64,000 nucleotides of DNA from Pseudocolwellia sp049933045 (GCF_049933045.1 NZ_CP187926.1:3596001-3660000), one strand, 5' to 3'; positions 7,471-16,815 are shown, numbered from the stretch's first letter. Notes: a model not told the origin generated them from the letters alone. A program made the numbers and translations.

Positions 7471-8154
7471 ATGTTTGTAGGTCATTATGCCGTAAGTTTT
7501 GCACTAAGAGCGACTCATAATAAAGCATCATTAGGTGTGTTATTTCTAGCGGTACAATTTGTTGATTTATTATTTTTCGCGATGACCTTTTTTAATATAG
7601 AGAGGTTTTCTATTATCGAGAATTATACTGATTCTACCCACTTCAGACTTGATTTTATGCCTTATAGTCATAGTCTCGTTGCCGTTGTTTTTTGGACATT
7701 AGCCGCCTTCATTATATTGAAGGTTTTACAGTTTAATAAAAAACAAGCTAAAGGACACTTTTGTCTGTTAATAGCTATCGCAATACTCTCTCATTGGTTC
7801 TTAGATTTAATCGTCCATACCCCTGATCTCCCTGTATTTTTAGATAATACATATCTTCTTGGATTTGGCTTATGGAATAATGCAGTGCTTACTTATCTGC
7901 TTGAAGCAATACTACTGATCGCTGGTCTTTGCTTTTATCTTAAATCAACTCATAAGTCGGTGCAGAAAATAACACTTTTATCACGGTTTGGCATGCTTGC
8001 CTTTGTCATATTGTTGCTGGCTATAAATGTTGTAAATATTTTTGGTCCATTGTCTGTTGAAGACACTAAAACTAGTACAGCAATTTCGGCTATGGTAGCT
8101 TATTGTTTATTCTCAATAATTGCATTTTGGTTAGATAAAAAAAGGATTGGGTGA
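7471..8154 (+). CDS. Membrane-bound metal-dependent hydrolase-like protein (DUF457/YdjM type)
   Basis: A 227-residue integral membrane protein with about six hydrophobic segments. Conserved polar residues appear at GHYAVSFAL, SHSLVAV and SHWFLDLIVHTPD, a His/Asp pattern like that of DUF457/YdjM membrane metal-dependent hydrolases. The substrate is unknown. The ATG at 7471 has AAGAGG six bases upstream; the longer frame from 7420 covers the promoter region and was not used. It is divergent from the LysR gene and probably under its control. A decayed attC follows 42 bases downstream. Confidence 0.7.
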   Translation: MFVGHYAVSFALRATHNKASLGVLFLAVQFVDLLFFAMTFFNIERFSIIENYTDSTHFRLDFMPYSHSLVAVVFWTLAAFIILKVLQFNKKQAKGHFCLLIAIAILSHWFLDLIVHTPDLPVFLDNTYLLGFGLWNNAVLTYLLEAILLIAGLCFYLKSTHKSVQKITLLSRFGMLAFVILLLAINVVNIFGPLSVEDTKTSTAISAMVAYCLFSIIAFWLDKKRIG

Positions 8155-8196
8155 TAAGGCTATACCTTTTAACTTCACCAACACATCATTTACACA

Positions 8197-8292
8197 TAAC
8201 AACATGTTAAATCAAAGAAAATATAGATATCCACTTCCGCTTTGAACAACATTTTAACAAACAATTTTTTACAACTGTAGGTGGCGTTATAT
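8197..8292 (+). repeat. Strongly decayed attC site
   Basis: This 96-base segment aligns without gaps to attC site 7, which is also 96 bases. It keeps TAACAA at the left, ACATTTTA in the middle and GTGGCGTTA at the right, while the pairing arms have decayed. It marks either the old end of the array or the 3' end of a cassette carrying the LysR and hydrolase genes. Confidence 0.55.
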
Positions 8293-8427
8293 GCCCGTAA
8301 TGGCAAAGTCGATCGCTGCAATAATTTCGTCTCTTAATGGTTCAACTGAACCAATAGGATCTTTGAGTAATTTGGATGACATTGAAGCAATCTGAGGTGT
8401 GAGTAAAATATGTCTCCAATTAATCAT
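8287..8427 (-). pseudogene. C-terminal gene remnant
   Basis: On the - strand a 46-codon frame starts at an internal ATG (8425-8427) and ends with a TAA inside the core of the decayed attC. The sequence (IASMSSKLLKDPIGSVEPL, then RDEIIAAIDFAI) looks like a genuine protein end; it is loosely like the C-terminus of TetR-type regulators. No N-terminal part is found upstream. It appears to be what is left of a chromosomal gene cut at the array boundary. Confidence 0.4.
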
Positions 8428-8437
8428 TGAATTAAGT

Positions 8438-8458
8438 ATGCCCATTGTAAATGGGCAT
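8438..8458. other. Short perfect hairpin
   Basis: ATGCCCATT and AATGGGCAT flank a three-base loop. There is no T-run on either side, so it is not a simple terminator. It sits just upstream of the gene remnant and may be an operator. Confidence 0.35.
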
Positions 8459-8533
8459 ATAACAAGTAACTATAGTGTCAAATCTTAATAAACAATGCAT
8501 TTTGGCAATTCAATGTAACTGTTCGAGCTACAT

Positions 8534-8575
8534 AAAAAGAGGAAATAGATACCTTATCTATTTCCTCTTTTTTTA
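8534..8575. terminator. Bidirectional rho-independent terminator
   Basis: An 18-bp perfect stem (AAAAAGAGGAAATAGATA with its complement) around a CCT loop, with A-run on one side and T-run on the other. It ends transcripts of the protease gene coming from the right and can also stop those from the array side. Confidence 0.85.
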
Positions 8576-8633
8576 ACCTGTAATAAACAGATCTGACTGA
8601 TTACATACTTAAGTTATAGCTTTAAAAAAATAA

Positions 8634-10619
8634 TTAATGAATGCCTTTTATGAAAGCGTCACACGATTCATTAAATTCAGCTTCTTTTACTTCAGACTGT
8701 AACTGACAGCCGACTAAATAACTTACACCTTTGGCTTTATTTTTAATTAATTTTTTATCTTTAAAGTTAGCGCCAAAATTCATGTATTTACTGATCTGTT
8801 TACCTTCATTTAATAATTCAAAATTGTAAGGTGTTTCTAGCTTGGTAAATTTCTGCCAAAAATCTTTATAACTGTCGCTGGCTTCATCAGCTAAGTCGTA
8901 ATATTTAGAGATATAAAATACACCATCTTCATTAATATTCGGGCTAAAATCTAATGTGCCCACAGCTAGCTCGTTGGTATTTTCAGGAGTTACTTCCATT
9001 GCCACATATAAATTACTGTCGTTAGTCAGTTTTAGTTTTTCCAAGTCACCAGAAAAACTCGCAAGTTCAAACTCAACATTATTCTTATTAATTTCAACGC
9101 TTGAGTCATGGAAGTTCTTCGGAAGAAACTTATCAGGTAGTTTTAAAAACTCTTTCCATTCACTTAATTTACCTGAGTAAGACAGCATAATTCTGTGAAG
9201 ATTGTCGGGATACGCTTGTTTTTGAACTTCAAGCCAAGCGACTGATGTTTGTAATAAGTCGCACGCTACACCTTTTGGAATAGGTAAACAGTAAATCATA
9301 ATTGCTTGGTCTGAATATTGATCATTCCATGCGGCTGTTTGCCATACTCGACCGTATTTATCAGTGTGTAGTTCTTCGAAAACTGGCTCGCCGTAAGAAG
9401 CGATATACACAGGTGTACCTGCAATTTTTCGGTTCCATTGTACTGACGACAAGAAGGTGTCTAAAATGGTTTTCTTGTCTTTAATAAATGAGGCTAATTT
9501 AGTGTCTTCTGGCTTTTCTAATATAAATTGGTAGTTACCCAGCATTTTATTATTACTGCCATACGATAGTGACTGGTTTTTAGTGATGGTTACTTCGCGC
9601 TCATTTTCAGGGCTATACAACAACCACTCGCCGTTACCGTTAATATCTATAATAGACAGCATATTATCGTTCGGTTGGTTTTTTAAATATTTATCAACAT
9701 TCTTATGTTTAGGAAATATTTCACTCTCAAACTTAGCAGTAAATTCACCTCTGGCATTAGCAAAGCGTGTGTAAAAGCTTTTTTCTGCCTCAGCTCTTAA
9801 ATCCATAATATTTTGAGGTAACTTAGTGCTAAATTTCCAGCTGTATCTGTGTCTTTGCAACGACTCGACTTCAGCCAGTTGTGTCATATAAAATTCAGCT
9901 TCTTTATCACTAAAGTTAATAAACTCTTGAATTGGTAGCGCGTAATTGAGATTTTCGTTAGATGACTTTTTGGTAACTATACCTACAACTTCACCTGCTA
10001 AGTTAAGTAATGGACCACCACTATTACCTGGTGATGCTGCAGCAGAATAACGAATGTTTTTCCATTGCCCGTCTATAGATTCATAAGTAAATGAAGTTAA
10101 CGAGCCTTTTCTAAAAATAACGCCTTCGCCTAGAGCATTACCAGCAGCATAAACTACATCGCCTTCTTCGTAGTCGTCACTAAATTCGAATTTATGATAT
10201 TTAGAGGTATCACCTTCAATAGAAAACTGAATAAGATCTCGATAGTTAGAAAACTTTTCAACCTTTTTAATTTTAAATAAGTTACCTTTGTTGTCGCGAA
10301 CAGCATAGTTTTTTGCGAATAAAGAATAGTTACCAATGTTAAAAACGTGTGCCGCAGACACTAAGGTATTGTCATCAATTAAAAAGGCTGTACCTACACT
10401 GTGTTGCTTGTCTTTACGGATATGAAAGGGGATTAAATCTTCAGGGAATTCATCTTTGTAAATAGTGTTGTCTTCTAACTTTAGGGTGACAACTTCAAAA
10501 ATTCCTTTTTTTAATGTTTTGATCTGACTGGATAATAGCTCTTCTTGTTCGGCATAAGCAGGTAGTGAAATACTCAACACCAAAACCAACTTTAAGATAG
10601 TTCTATAAGCTTTATACAT
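8634..10619 (-). CDS. Secreted trypsin-like serine protease with large C-terminal region
   Basis: A 661-residue exported protein. A signal peptide covers residues 1-23 (LVLVLSISLPAYA). Residues 70-230 form a trypsin/HtrA-type domain with His91 (SAAHVF), Asp128 (YRDLIQF) and Ser200 (SPGNSGGP), so the triad is complete. There is no PDZ domain. The remaining 430 residues match no family I know; they are rich in charged and aromatic residues and may bind substrate. A periplasmic or extracellular role is inferred. The gene stands alone, with a strong terminator behind it and a 250-base upstream region shared with the divergent oxygenase gene. Confidence 0.82.
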   Translation of the reverse strand: MYKAYRTILKLVLVLSISLPAYAEQEELLSSQIKTLKKGIFEVVTLKLEDNTIYKDEFPEDLIPFHIRKDKQHSVGTAFLIDDNTLVSAAHVFNIGNYSLFAKNYAVRDNKGNLFKIKKVEKFSNYRDLIQFSIEGDTSKYHKFEFSDDYEEGDVVYAAGNALGEGVIFRKGSLTSFTYESIDGQWKNIRYSAAASPGNSGGPLLNLAGEVVGIVTKKSSNENLNYALPIQEFINFSDKEAEFYMTQLAEVESLQRHRYSWKFSTKLPQNIMDLRAEAEKSFYTRFANARGEFTAKFESEIFPKHKNVDKYLKNQPNDNMLSIIDINGNGEWLLYSPENEREVTITKNQSLSYGSNNKMLGNYQFILEKPEDTKLASFIKDKKTILDTFLSSVQWNRKIAGTPVYIASYGEPVFEELHTDKYGRVWQTAAWNDQYSDQAIMIYCLPIPKGVACDLLQTSVAWLEVQKQAYPDNLHRIMLSYSGKLSEWKEFLKLPDKFLPKNFHDSSVEINKNNVEFELASFSGDLEKLKLTNDSNLYVAMEVTPENTNELAVGTLDFSPNINEDGVFYISKYYDLADEASDSYKDFWQKFTKLETPYNFELLNEGKQISKYMNFGANFKDKKLIKNKAKGVSYLVGCQLQSEVKEAEFNESCDAFIKGIH

Positions 10620-10869
10620 TAACTTTATTCCTTTTAGTTATTATTTTTGTCCTGAATCAAAACCTGTAAAATTTTGATAAAGCTTATTTAATATAGCATC
10701 AAAAGTATAAATTATTAATGCTTGAATAAATTAACAATAATCGCCGCACAAGTGCATGTATATGATCATTTTTTTATATAACAGATATAAACAATACAGT
10801 GCTACTATGCTTTACTTTCATTTAATTAAATTAGCACTCCATGTTAGTTTTAATAACTAAGCTAGACCC

Positions 10870-11550
10870 ATGTTAAGCTTTCCCAAAACCTCCTCTTCAG
10901 ACGATACCACTTCGCTTTTTGAATCGATTACTAATAATATAGTTGATAAAGGGTATAGCATTCGCCCTTATGCTTTACCCGAGCATTTAGCTCAGCTGTT
11001 ATTACAACAAGTTACTATTTTAGATGAAGAGAAATTTAAGCCCGCAGGTATTGGTCGTGCGAAAGATCATGTAGTGAATAACTTTATTCGTACCGACGAG
11101 ATATGCTGGATAACAGGTAAAAGTGACGCGGGCAGTGCTTGGATAAAGTGGACAGAATCATTACGTGTTTTTTTAAATCAACGTTTATTCTTAGGGTTGT
11201 TTTCTTTTGAAAGTCATTTTGCTCATTACGCAAAAGGTGATTTTTACAAAAAGCATAAAGACGCTTTTAAAGGTGAAGATAACCGCATGCTATCGGTTGT
11301 GGTTTACCTTAATCAATATTGGTTGCCTGATGATGGAGGCGAGTTGGTTATTTACGATAAACAACAATCAACATCAGCTGTAATTGATAACAGTATTATT
11401 AAAGTAACGCCAAATTTTGGCACTATTGTGGTGTTTTTAAGTGAAGAATTTCCTCATGAAGTGCTGCCTGCAAAGCGCGACCGATACTCTATAGCTGGCT
11501 GGTTTAGATTAAATAATAGTATTGCTAATAATATTGACCCACCTAGCTAA
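10870..11550 (+). CDS. 2OG-Fe(II) oxygenase (prolyl 4-hydroxylase-like)
   Basis: A 226-residue 2-oxoglutarate and Fe(II)-dependent dioxygenase. The iron ligands His129 and Asp131 (HKDAF) and His196 (FPHEV) and the oxoglutarate-binding Arg205 (RDRYSIAGWFR) are all visible on the double-stranded beta-helix core. This pattern fits the P4H-like families with protein or small-molecule substrates; the substrate here is not predictable. It is transcribed away from the protease gene and no operon partner is present. The ATG at 10870 has no strong ribosome site. Confidence 0.82.
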   Translation: MLSFPKTSSSDDTTSLFESITNNIVDKGYSIRPYALPEHLAQLLLQQVTILDEEKFKPAGIGRAKDHVVNNFIRTDEICWITGKSDAGSAWIKWTESLRVFLNQRLFLGLFSFESHFAHYAKGDFYKKHKDAFKGEDNRMLSVVVYLNQYWLPDDGGELVIYDKQQSTSAVIDNSIIKVTPNFGTIVVFLSEEFPHEVLPAKRDRYSIAGWFRLNNSIANNIDPPS

Positions 11551-11667
11551 ATAGGAAGTTTAGGAGTTGTAAGCTCAAACGATTATTCTCATCAGTAATC
11601 ATTTGAGCGAATAGGTTTACTAGAGATAGGACTCAATATCAAAGTAACTTACAACTTCGACAAACAC

Positions 11668-12138
11668 CTACAAACCTAACTCAGATAAGCTTGGAAAGTC
11701 ATCTGGACGCACTGTCCCTTCCCACGTAAACAATCGGTCTTTTTCTTCAATAAGTAAGTCGTTAATACAAGCAAAACGTTTTTGCATTAAGCCGAGTTCA
11801 TCAAATTCCCAATTCTCATTTCCGTAAGCACGAAACCATTGGTTTTCAGAATTTTTATATTCATAAGCAAAACGCACAGCGATGCGATTTTCAGTAAATG
11901 CCCACAATTCTTTAATGAGTTTATAGTCTAATTCTTTCGCCCACTTCTTAGTAAGAAACTCGACAATTTCAGCTCTACCGTTAATAAAAGATGAACGGTT
12001 ACGCCAGACACTATCTGGACTATACGCCAAAGAAACAGCTTCTGGGTTTCTGTTGTTCCAGCCATTTTCTGCTGCTCTGACTTTTGTTTTTGCACTTTCA
12101 GCATTAAAAGGTGGTAGCGGTGGACGTGGGTTTTCCAT
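11668..12138 (-). CDS. Nuclear transport factor 2-like (DUF1348) protein
   Basis: A 156-residue protein of the NTF2/SnoaL-like fold, DUF1348 type, starting MENPRPPLPPFNAESA. Typical segments are AENGWNNRNPEAVSLAYSP, a WRNRSSFINGR stretch and the RTVRPDDFP-like end (GTVRPDDFPSLSELGL). The family is widespread and mostly uncharacterised. The ATG at 12138 has GGAGAAA at the right distance; a longer frame to 12231 would cover the promoter. It is divergent from the TetR gene, which probably represses it through the inverted repeat at 12234. Confidence 0.85.
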   Translation of the reverse strand: MENPRPPLPPFNAESAKTKVRAAENGWNNRNPEAVSLAYSPDSVWRNRSSFINGRAEIVEFLTKKWAKELDYKLIKELWAFTENRIAVRFAYEYKNSENQWFRAYGNENWEFDELGLMQKRFACINDLLIEEKDRLFTWEGTVRPDDFPSLSELGL

Positions 12139-12233
12139 TATTGTTTCTCCGAGTGTTAATTCAGTTTTAGGTTTAATTGTCTTAAACGTTACAGTTAAGG
12201 TTAGGTAAGTCTTAAGTCTAGCCGCAAACAAGG

Positions 12234-12247
12234 AGACCGACCTGTCT
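12234..12247. promoter_or_regulatory. Candidate TetR operator
   Basis: Inverted repeat AGAC-N6-GTCT (AGACCGACCTGTCT) in the intergenic region between the NTF2-like gene and the TetR gene. Similar AGACC/GGTCT palindromes serve TetR-type regulators such as NemR. Position and symmetry support it; binding is inferred. Confidence 0.5.
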
Positions 12248-12331
12248 ATTGAGTTAGAGTAGACAACTTTGTATACTTACGCAATGCTTTTATTCAAAAG
12301 TGTATAAATAAACGGCGAGTAGAGACGTAAA

Positions 12332-12916
12332 ATGTCAGTTGAGAAAGTAAATAATAAACGTACCCAATTAATTGATACCGCACTACAGCTGTTTTATAAA
12401 CAAGGTATTCATGCCATTGGCATTAATGAAATATTAGCGACATCTGGCATAGCAAAAAAAACTTTATACAACCACTTTGCAAGTAAAGAAGCGTTGATAC
12501 AAGCCTGTGTAATAGAACGAGACAAACGTTTTATGGCATGGTTTGAGCTGCAATGTAGCCACGCTAATTCGGCCACTGAGTTTATTGAAAAGTTATTTGA
12601 TGGCTTAGATGATTGGATCAACAATCGTGCCTTAAAAATCGGGTATTTTAATGGCTGTTTTTTTGTAAATACCGCAGCAGAATATGGTGAAACAGAGAGT
12701 GAAATTTATCAGTTATGTATGCAGCATAAGCTGAACATTAAGCTATGTATTGAACAGCAACTTGGCTTAGTGGTTAACAATGCCAAAGCATTAAAAGATC
12801 TGACTGATTTGTTATTGTTACTTAAAGAAGGCATTATTAATTGCGCGTATGTTATGAACGACAAACAAGCCGCTTTAAAAGCTAAACCTTTAGCTTTGGC
12901 GTTTAACCGAATTTGA
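12332..12916 (+). CDS. TetR/AcrR family transcriptional regulator
   Basis: A 194-residue TetR-type repressor. The helix-turn-helix lies at about residues 10-55 (ALQLFYKQGIHAIGINEILA, then AKKTLYNHFASKEALI). The C-terminal ligand domain is of the kind often found beside quinone, aldehyde or SDR-type detoxification genes. It is divergent from the NTF2-like gene with an AGAC/GTCT palindrome between them, consistent with control of both genes. The effector molecule is unknown. Confidence 0.9.
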   Translation: MSVEKVNNKRTQLIDTALQLFYKQGIHAIGINEILATSGIAKKTLYNHFASKEALIQACVIERDKRFMAWFELQCSHANSATEFIEKLFDGLDDWINNRALKIGYFNGCFFVNTAAEYGETESEIYQLCMQHKLNIKLCIEQQLGLVVNNAKALKDLTDLLLLLKEGIINCAYVMNDKQAALKAKPLALAFNRI

Positions 12917-12948
12917 TAACAGGTACTAGCAAAATTTAGACATAAAAA

Positions 12949-12976
12949 AGCAGCCTTGATGATCACTTCGGCTGCT
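12949..12976. terminator. Terminator between tetR and usp
   Basis: AGCAGCC and GGCTGCT form a seven-pair stem. On the - strand it is followed by a run of T, so it mainly terminates the sulP-usp transcript. Confidence 0.75.
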
Positions 12977-13012
12977 AAATATATTTGAATGGCAAACTAG
13001 CTCAAAACAGAA

Positions 13013-13870
13013 TTAACGCAAAATCACCATAGGTAAGTTTGTTTTTTCCATCATTTTTAACGTATTGCTGCCTAAAAACACTTGTGCAATTTTAGAGCGA
13101 GAAAAAGCGCCCATCACTAGCATTTCTATTTTATTTTCAATTTTATAATCCAGTAGAGCATCATAAATATTACCTTCTAAAAAGCTGGCTTTTACTTCAA
13201 ATCCGCTTTCTATTAATAACTTTTTAGTTTGCTCAAACTTCTCTGCTATAGCGCTTTGCTTATTATTTACTGTTACTAAATGACAAGTTAAATTATGCAG
13301 TAATCCACCTTCAATAATACGCTTAACCGCTGTGTCCGCAGTTTCACGTCCATCATAAGCTAGCATAAAGTTTTCAGGTTCTCTAAAGCCTTTATTCGCA
13401 ATAAGTACCGGAGTATTTACCTGACGAATAATGTGTTCGATGTGTGAACCTAACGCTTTAAAGTTTTTGCCATGGTTTTCACCTGAGCGACCAATCACGA
13501 TAAAACGAGCATCATCTTCAAGATCACAAATAGCTTCAGTAATGTCACTGTGACGCTGCGTTTTTTCAACCGAGCTACAGTTACTATCAGTTGCAAGCTT
13601 ACACGCTTGCTCTAACATTTCATTACCTACAGTTAATGCTAACTTGCTGCGCTGTTCATCTAATAAAGACATTTCTTCGAGTAAAGATGAATGTGCGCCT
13701 AAGCCAATACTGCCACTTAAATTTTCTACTACAGGCGTATTTACCTTTTCGATAGCATGTAAAAACAGAAGTGTTTTATCGAGCTTATTAGCCACCCAAA
13801 TACCTGCATTACAAACATCATTTGCATAACCTGAACTATCTACACATGTAATAATATTTTTCATCGTCAT
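13013..13870 (-). CDS. Universal stress protein, tandem UspA domains
   Basis: A 285-residue protein with two Usp domains (about residues 1-145 and 150-285). The first has GRSGENHGKNFKALGSHIEH, a G-x2-G-x9-GS-like ATP-binding signature; the second has GAFSRSKIAQVFLGSNT, a similar element. It starts 11 bases behind the SulP transporter stop and is surely cotranscribed. SulP-Usp pairs are frequent in marine bacteria, and the Usp is thought to modulate the transporter or respond to the same stress; that link is inferred here. Confidence 0.9.
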   Translation of the reverse strand: MTMKNIITCVDSSGYANDVCNAGIWVANKLDKTLLFLHAIEKVNTPVVENLSGSIGLGAHSSLLEEMSLLDEQRSKLALTVGNEMLEQACKLATDSNCSSVEKTQRHSDITEAICDLEDDARFIVIGRSGENHGKNFKALGSHIEHIIRQVNTPVLIANKGFREPENFMLAYDGRETADTAVKRIIEGGLLHNLTCHLVTVNNKQSAIAEKFEQTKKLLIESGFEVKASFLEGNIYDALLDYKIENKIEMLVMGAFSRSKIAQVFLGSNTLKMMEKTNLPMVILR

Positions 13871-13881
13871 GTCCTTTGTTT

Positions 13882-15369
13882 TTAGTGTCCTGCCATGAAC
13901 TTTTCAACTTCTTTCGGATCGTTATGTACACCAAACTTATCAACAATCGTTTCTGTTGCTTCGCTCATTCCGATAATTTCTACTTCAGCGCCTTCACGTC
14001 TAAATTTAATGACAACTTTGTCTAGCGTTGATACTGATGTTATATCCCAAAAATGTGCGTTAGTTAAATCAATAACAACTTTAGTTACTACTTCTTTAAA
14101 GTCAAACGATTCAACAAACTGCTCTGAAGATGCAAAGAAAACTTGACCAATAACTTGGTAAACACGTGTATCTTCAGTAGATTTATCAGTTTTAACTACC
14201 ATAAAACGACCAATTTTGTTGGCGAAGAATAAGGTTGCTAATAACACCCCTACTAACACGCCCATCGCTAAGTTATGTGTAGCGACTACAACAACAACGG
14301 TTGCTATCATAACAATGCTGCTTGAAAGCGGGTTTTTCTTTAAATCGATAACTGATGTCCAAGAGAAAGTACCAATTGAAACCATGATCATTACCGCAAC
14401 AAGTGCAGCCATAGGAATTTGTTTTATCCATTGGTCCATAAATACAACCATGATAATTAAAAACAAACCTGCAACAAATGTAGATAATCGACCTCTACCA
14501 CCTGACTTTACGTTGATAATAGATTGACCAATCATCGCACAACCAGCCATACCGCCCATTAAGCCAGCACCAATGTTGGCAATACCTTGACCTTTACACT
14601 CACGGTTTTTATCACTTTTTGTGTCGGTTAAGTCATCAACAATAGTTGCTGTCATCATAGATTCAAGTAAACCAACAACGGCAAGGCCAATTGAATAAGG
14701 TAAAATAATCATTAATGTATCTAGGTTTAACGGAACATCTGGCCATAAAAAGATTGGTAAGGTATCAGGTAGTTCGCCCATATCACCAACGGTACGAATA
14801 TCTAGCCCAACAGTCATAGCAACACCCGTTAGTACAACAATACACACCAATGGAGATGGAATAGTTTTGCCTATAACAGGTAAGTATGGGAATAAATAAA
14901 TAATACCAAGACCTGCAGCTGTCATCGCATATACATGCCATGTAACGTTGGTAAGCTCTGGTAATTGCGCCATAAAAATAAGAATAGCCAGTGCATTTAC
15001 AAAGCCAGTAACTACTGAACTAGAAACAAAACGCATTAAACTCCCCAGCTTTAAATAGCCGGCAAGTATTTGAAATACACCTGTTAATAAAGTTGCAGCA
15101 AGAAGATACTCAAGACCATGATCTTTAACTAACGTTACCATTAACAATGCCATTGCACCGGTAGCGGCAGAAATCATACCTGGACGTCCACCAACAATTG
15201 CAATAATAACGGCGATACAGAATGATGCGTATAAACCTACTTTAGGATCAACACCTGCAATAATCGAAAATGCGATAGCTTCGGGGATCAAAGCTAACGC
15301 TACAACCATACCTGCGAGTAGATCGCCTCGAACATTAGAGAGCCAATCTAGTTTCATTTTTTCTAACAT
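13882..15369 (-). CDS. SulP family inorganic anion transporter with STAS domain
   Basis: A 495-residue inner-membrane anion transporter. About ten to twelve membrane helices fill residues 10-390, beginning with the SulP hallmark DLLAGMVVALALIPEAIAF and including KDRECKGQG-like loop (KNRECKGQGIANIGAGLMGG). A cytoplasmic STAS domain follows at about 400-490 (VVIDLTNAHFWDITSVSTLD). Substrate may be sulfate or bicarbonate; sequence alone does not decide. It is the first gene of a two-gene operon with the Usp protein. Confidence 0.92.
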   Translation of the reverse strand: MLEKMKLDWLSNVRGDLLAGMVVALALIPEAIAFSIIAGVDPKVGLYASFCIAVIIAIVGGRPGMISAATGAMALLMVTLVKDHGLEYLLAATLLTGVFQILAGYLKLGSLMRFVSSSVVTGFVNALAILIFMAQLPELTNVTWHVYAMTAAGLGIIYLFPYLPVIGKTIPSPLVCIVVLTGVAMTVGLDIRTVGDMGELPDTLPIFLWPDVPLNLDTLMIILPYSIGLAVVGLLESMMTATIVDDLTDTKSDKNRECKGQGIANIGAGLMGGMAGCAMIGQSIINVKSGGRGRLSTFVAGLFLIIMVVFMDQWIKQIPMAALVAVMIMVSIGTFSWTSVIDLKKNPLSSSIVMIATVVVVVATHNLAMGVLVGVLLATLFFANKIGRFMVVKTDKSTEDTRVYQVIGQVFFASSEQFVESFDFKEVVTKVVIDLTNAHFWDITSVSTLDKVVIKFRREGAEVEIIGMSEATETIVDKFGVHNDPKEVEKFMAGH

Positions 15370-15715
15370 AAATAACCTTGTAGTATGTTTAACAGCAACG
15401 CCTTACAAGCAATGGATGATGAACAGCACATTTATGCTATTCATCTATGCTTTAACGTTTATGTTTTTTGTTTTAATGGTTTATAAAAGCTTTTGTACTA
15501 ACGTACCCACCGCAGTTACGGTACGAGAATGCCACACTGAATCGAGTGACTTAAAGAAGAGAAATAGTGAGGTTGCATAATCGACAGACCTTACTTTTAT
15601 TTCAAAAAGTACGAATGTCTATTATACAGTAAATATGCTGAACAATTAAATAAGAACCTATCGATACAAGGCGATTAATAATAGCCTTATTTTTAGCATG
15701 CCAGATCATTAACGC
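15370..15715. other. Non-coding stretch between sulP and a LysR gene
   Basis: About 345 bases without a gene. It should hold the sulP promoter. A hairpin-like pair CGTACC/GGTACG is seen around 15501-15523, and an AAGGC/GCCTT hairpin followed by ATTTTT at about 15669-15691 could be a weak + strand terminator. I see no riboswitch that I recognise. Confidence 0.4.
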
Positions 15716-16621
15716 TTACAACAAGCTTGGTTTCTTAAAATAAGCTTTTAAGAAATCGATAAGTAAACGTAATTTCTTCGACTCCGCGCCGCCAGGAGGG
15801 AATACACCATAAATGTTAATGGCTTTCATTTTGTAATCGTCGAGTACAGACACTAAAGTCCCTTGTTTAATTTTAGGTTTAGCGTCGTATCTAGGAATTC
15901 GACCTAAACCATGACCACCTTCAACAAACGCGGTTCGTGCTGCCGCATTGTTTGTTGTGATTGTTCCTTTCATTTCAACACTAAAAGATCGAGAGCCTTT
16001 TGTTAGTTCAAGGCTTCCAGATGTTAGTTTGTACACTACCCATTGATGTTTGTTTAGTTCGCTAGGGTGTTTGGGAACACCAAACTTTTCAAAATACGAT
16101 GGTGAGGCACAAAGGCAAGTATCTAGTGTTGATAACTTAACGGCCTGTAAACCGGAATCAGCTAGAGGTGCTCCTCTTATCGCTAAGTCTATCCCCTCTT
16201 TAATAATATTGACTACTTCATCCGTTAACATAACATCAAGTTCAATTTTAGGATAAAGGGTTCTAAACTCATTTAAAGCAGGTACAATCGTTTGCAACCC
16301 CACATTTACAGGGCAGGTAATTTTTAATAAACCTACAGGTTCATGTTTTAAGTTTTCAATTTGCTGATTTGCTGCCGTTGCTTGTTCAGCAATGATCCTA
16401 CAATGCTCATAATACTCACTGCCCGCCTCTGTTAAGGAAATTGTTCGTGTAGAACGGTTCAGAAGCTTTATGCCTAAATGCTCTTCAAGTTTTTTAATAT
16501 GATAACTCACTACCGCACGCGACAAACCTATACGTCTAGCTGCGCCACTTAAGGTTCCCTGCTCAATAACTTGGGCAAAAACCACCATACTTTTTAACTG
16601 TTCAAATGAAATATTCAACAC
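15716..16621 (-). CDS. LysR family transcriptional regulator
   Basis: A 301-residue LysR-type regulator with the winged HTH at about residues 5-65 (VIEQGTLSGAARRIGLSRA, then YHIKKLEEHLG) and the usual ligand domain. The CrgA/DsdC-like subgroup is suggested by the first helix and by NRSTRTISLTEAG. It is divergent from a four-gene detoxification set, with a 21-base inverted repeat in between, and so probably controls those genes in response to an electrophile. The inducer is not known. Confidence 0.92.
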   Translation of the reverse strand: MLNISFEQLKSMVVFAQVIEQGTLSGAARRIGLSRAVVSYHIKKLEEHLGIKLLNRSTRTISLTEAGSEYYEHCRIIAEQATAANQQIENLKHEPVGLLKITCPVNVGLQTIVPALNEFRTLYPKIELDVMLTDEVVNIIKEGIDLAIRGAPLADSGLQAVKLSTLDTCLCASPSYFEKFGVPKHPSELNKHQWVVYKLTSGSLELTKGSRSFSVEMKGTITTNNAAARTAFVEGGHGLGRIPRYDAKPKIKQGTLVSVLDDYKMKAINIYGVFPPGGAESKKLRLLIDFLKAYFKKPSLL

Positions 16622-16692
16622 TTACCTCATACTTAACTAAAGACACAACAAGTTAATTCAACGATAGAAGTCTTATTGTGTAAACGAAGTCA

Positions 16693-16713
16693 TTGTATCA
16701 TTTATTGATACAA
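16693..16713. promoter_or_regulatory. Inverted repeat, likely LysR operator
   Basis: TTGTATCA and TGATACAA flank TTTAT, a perfect 8-bp inverted repeat with the dyad spacing of LysR boxes. It sits in the middle of the divergent promoter region of the LysR and DJ-1/PfpI genes. Confidence 0.65.
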
Positions 16714-16815
16714 AGTTAATCATATTGGCTGCATTGTTAGCTTTAGTTTGCTTGTGTACACTTATCCCAGTTAGAAAATTACTTGTAAAACAACTTAATA
16801 AATTAGGAGTTCAAA

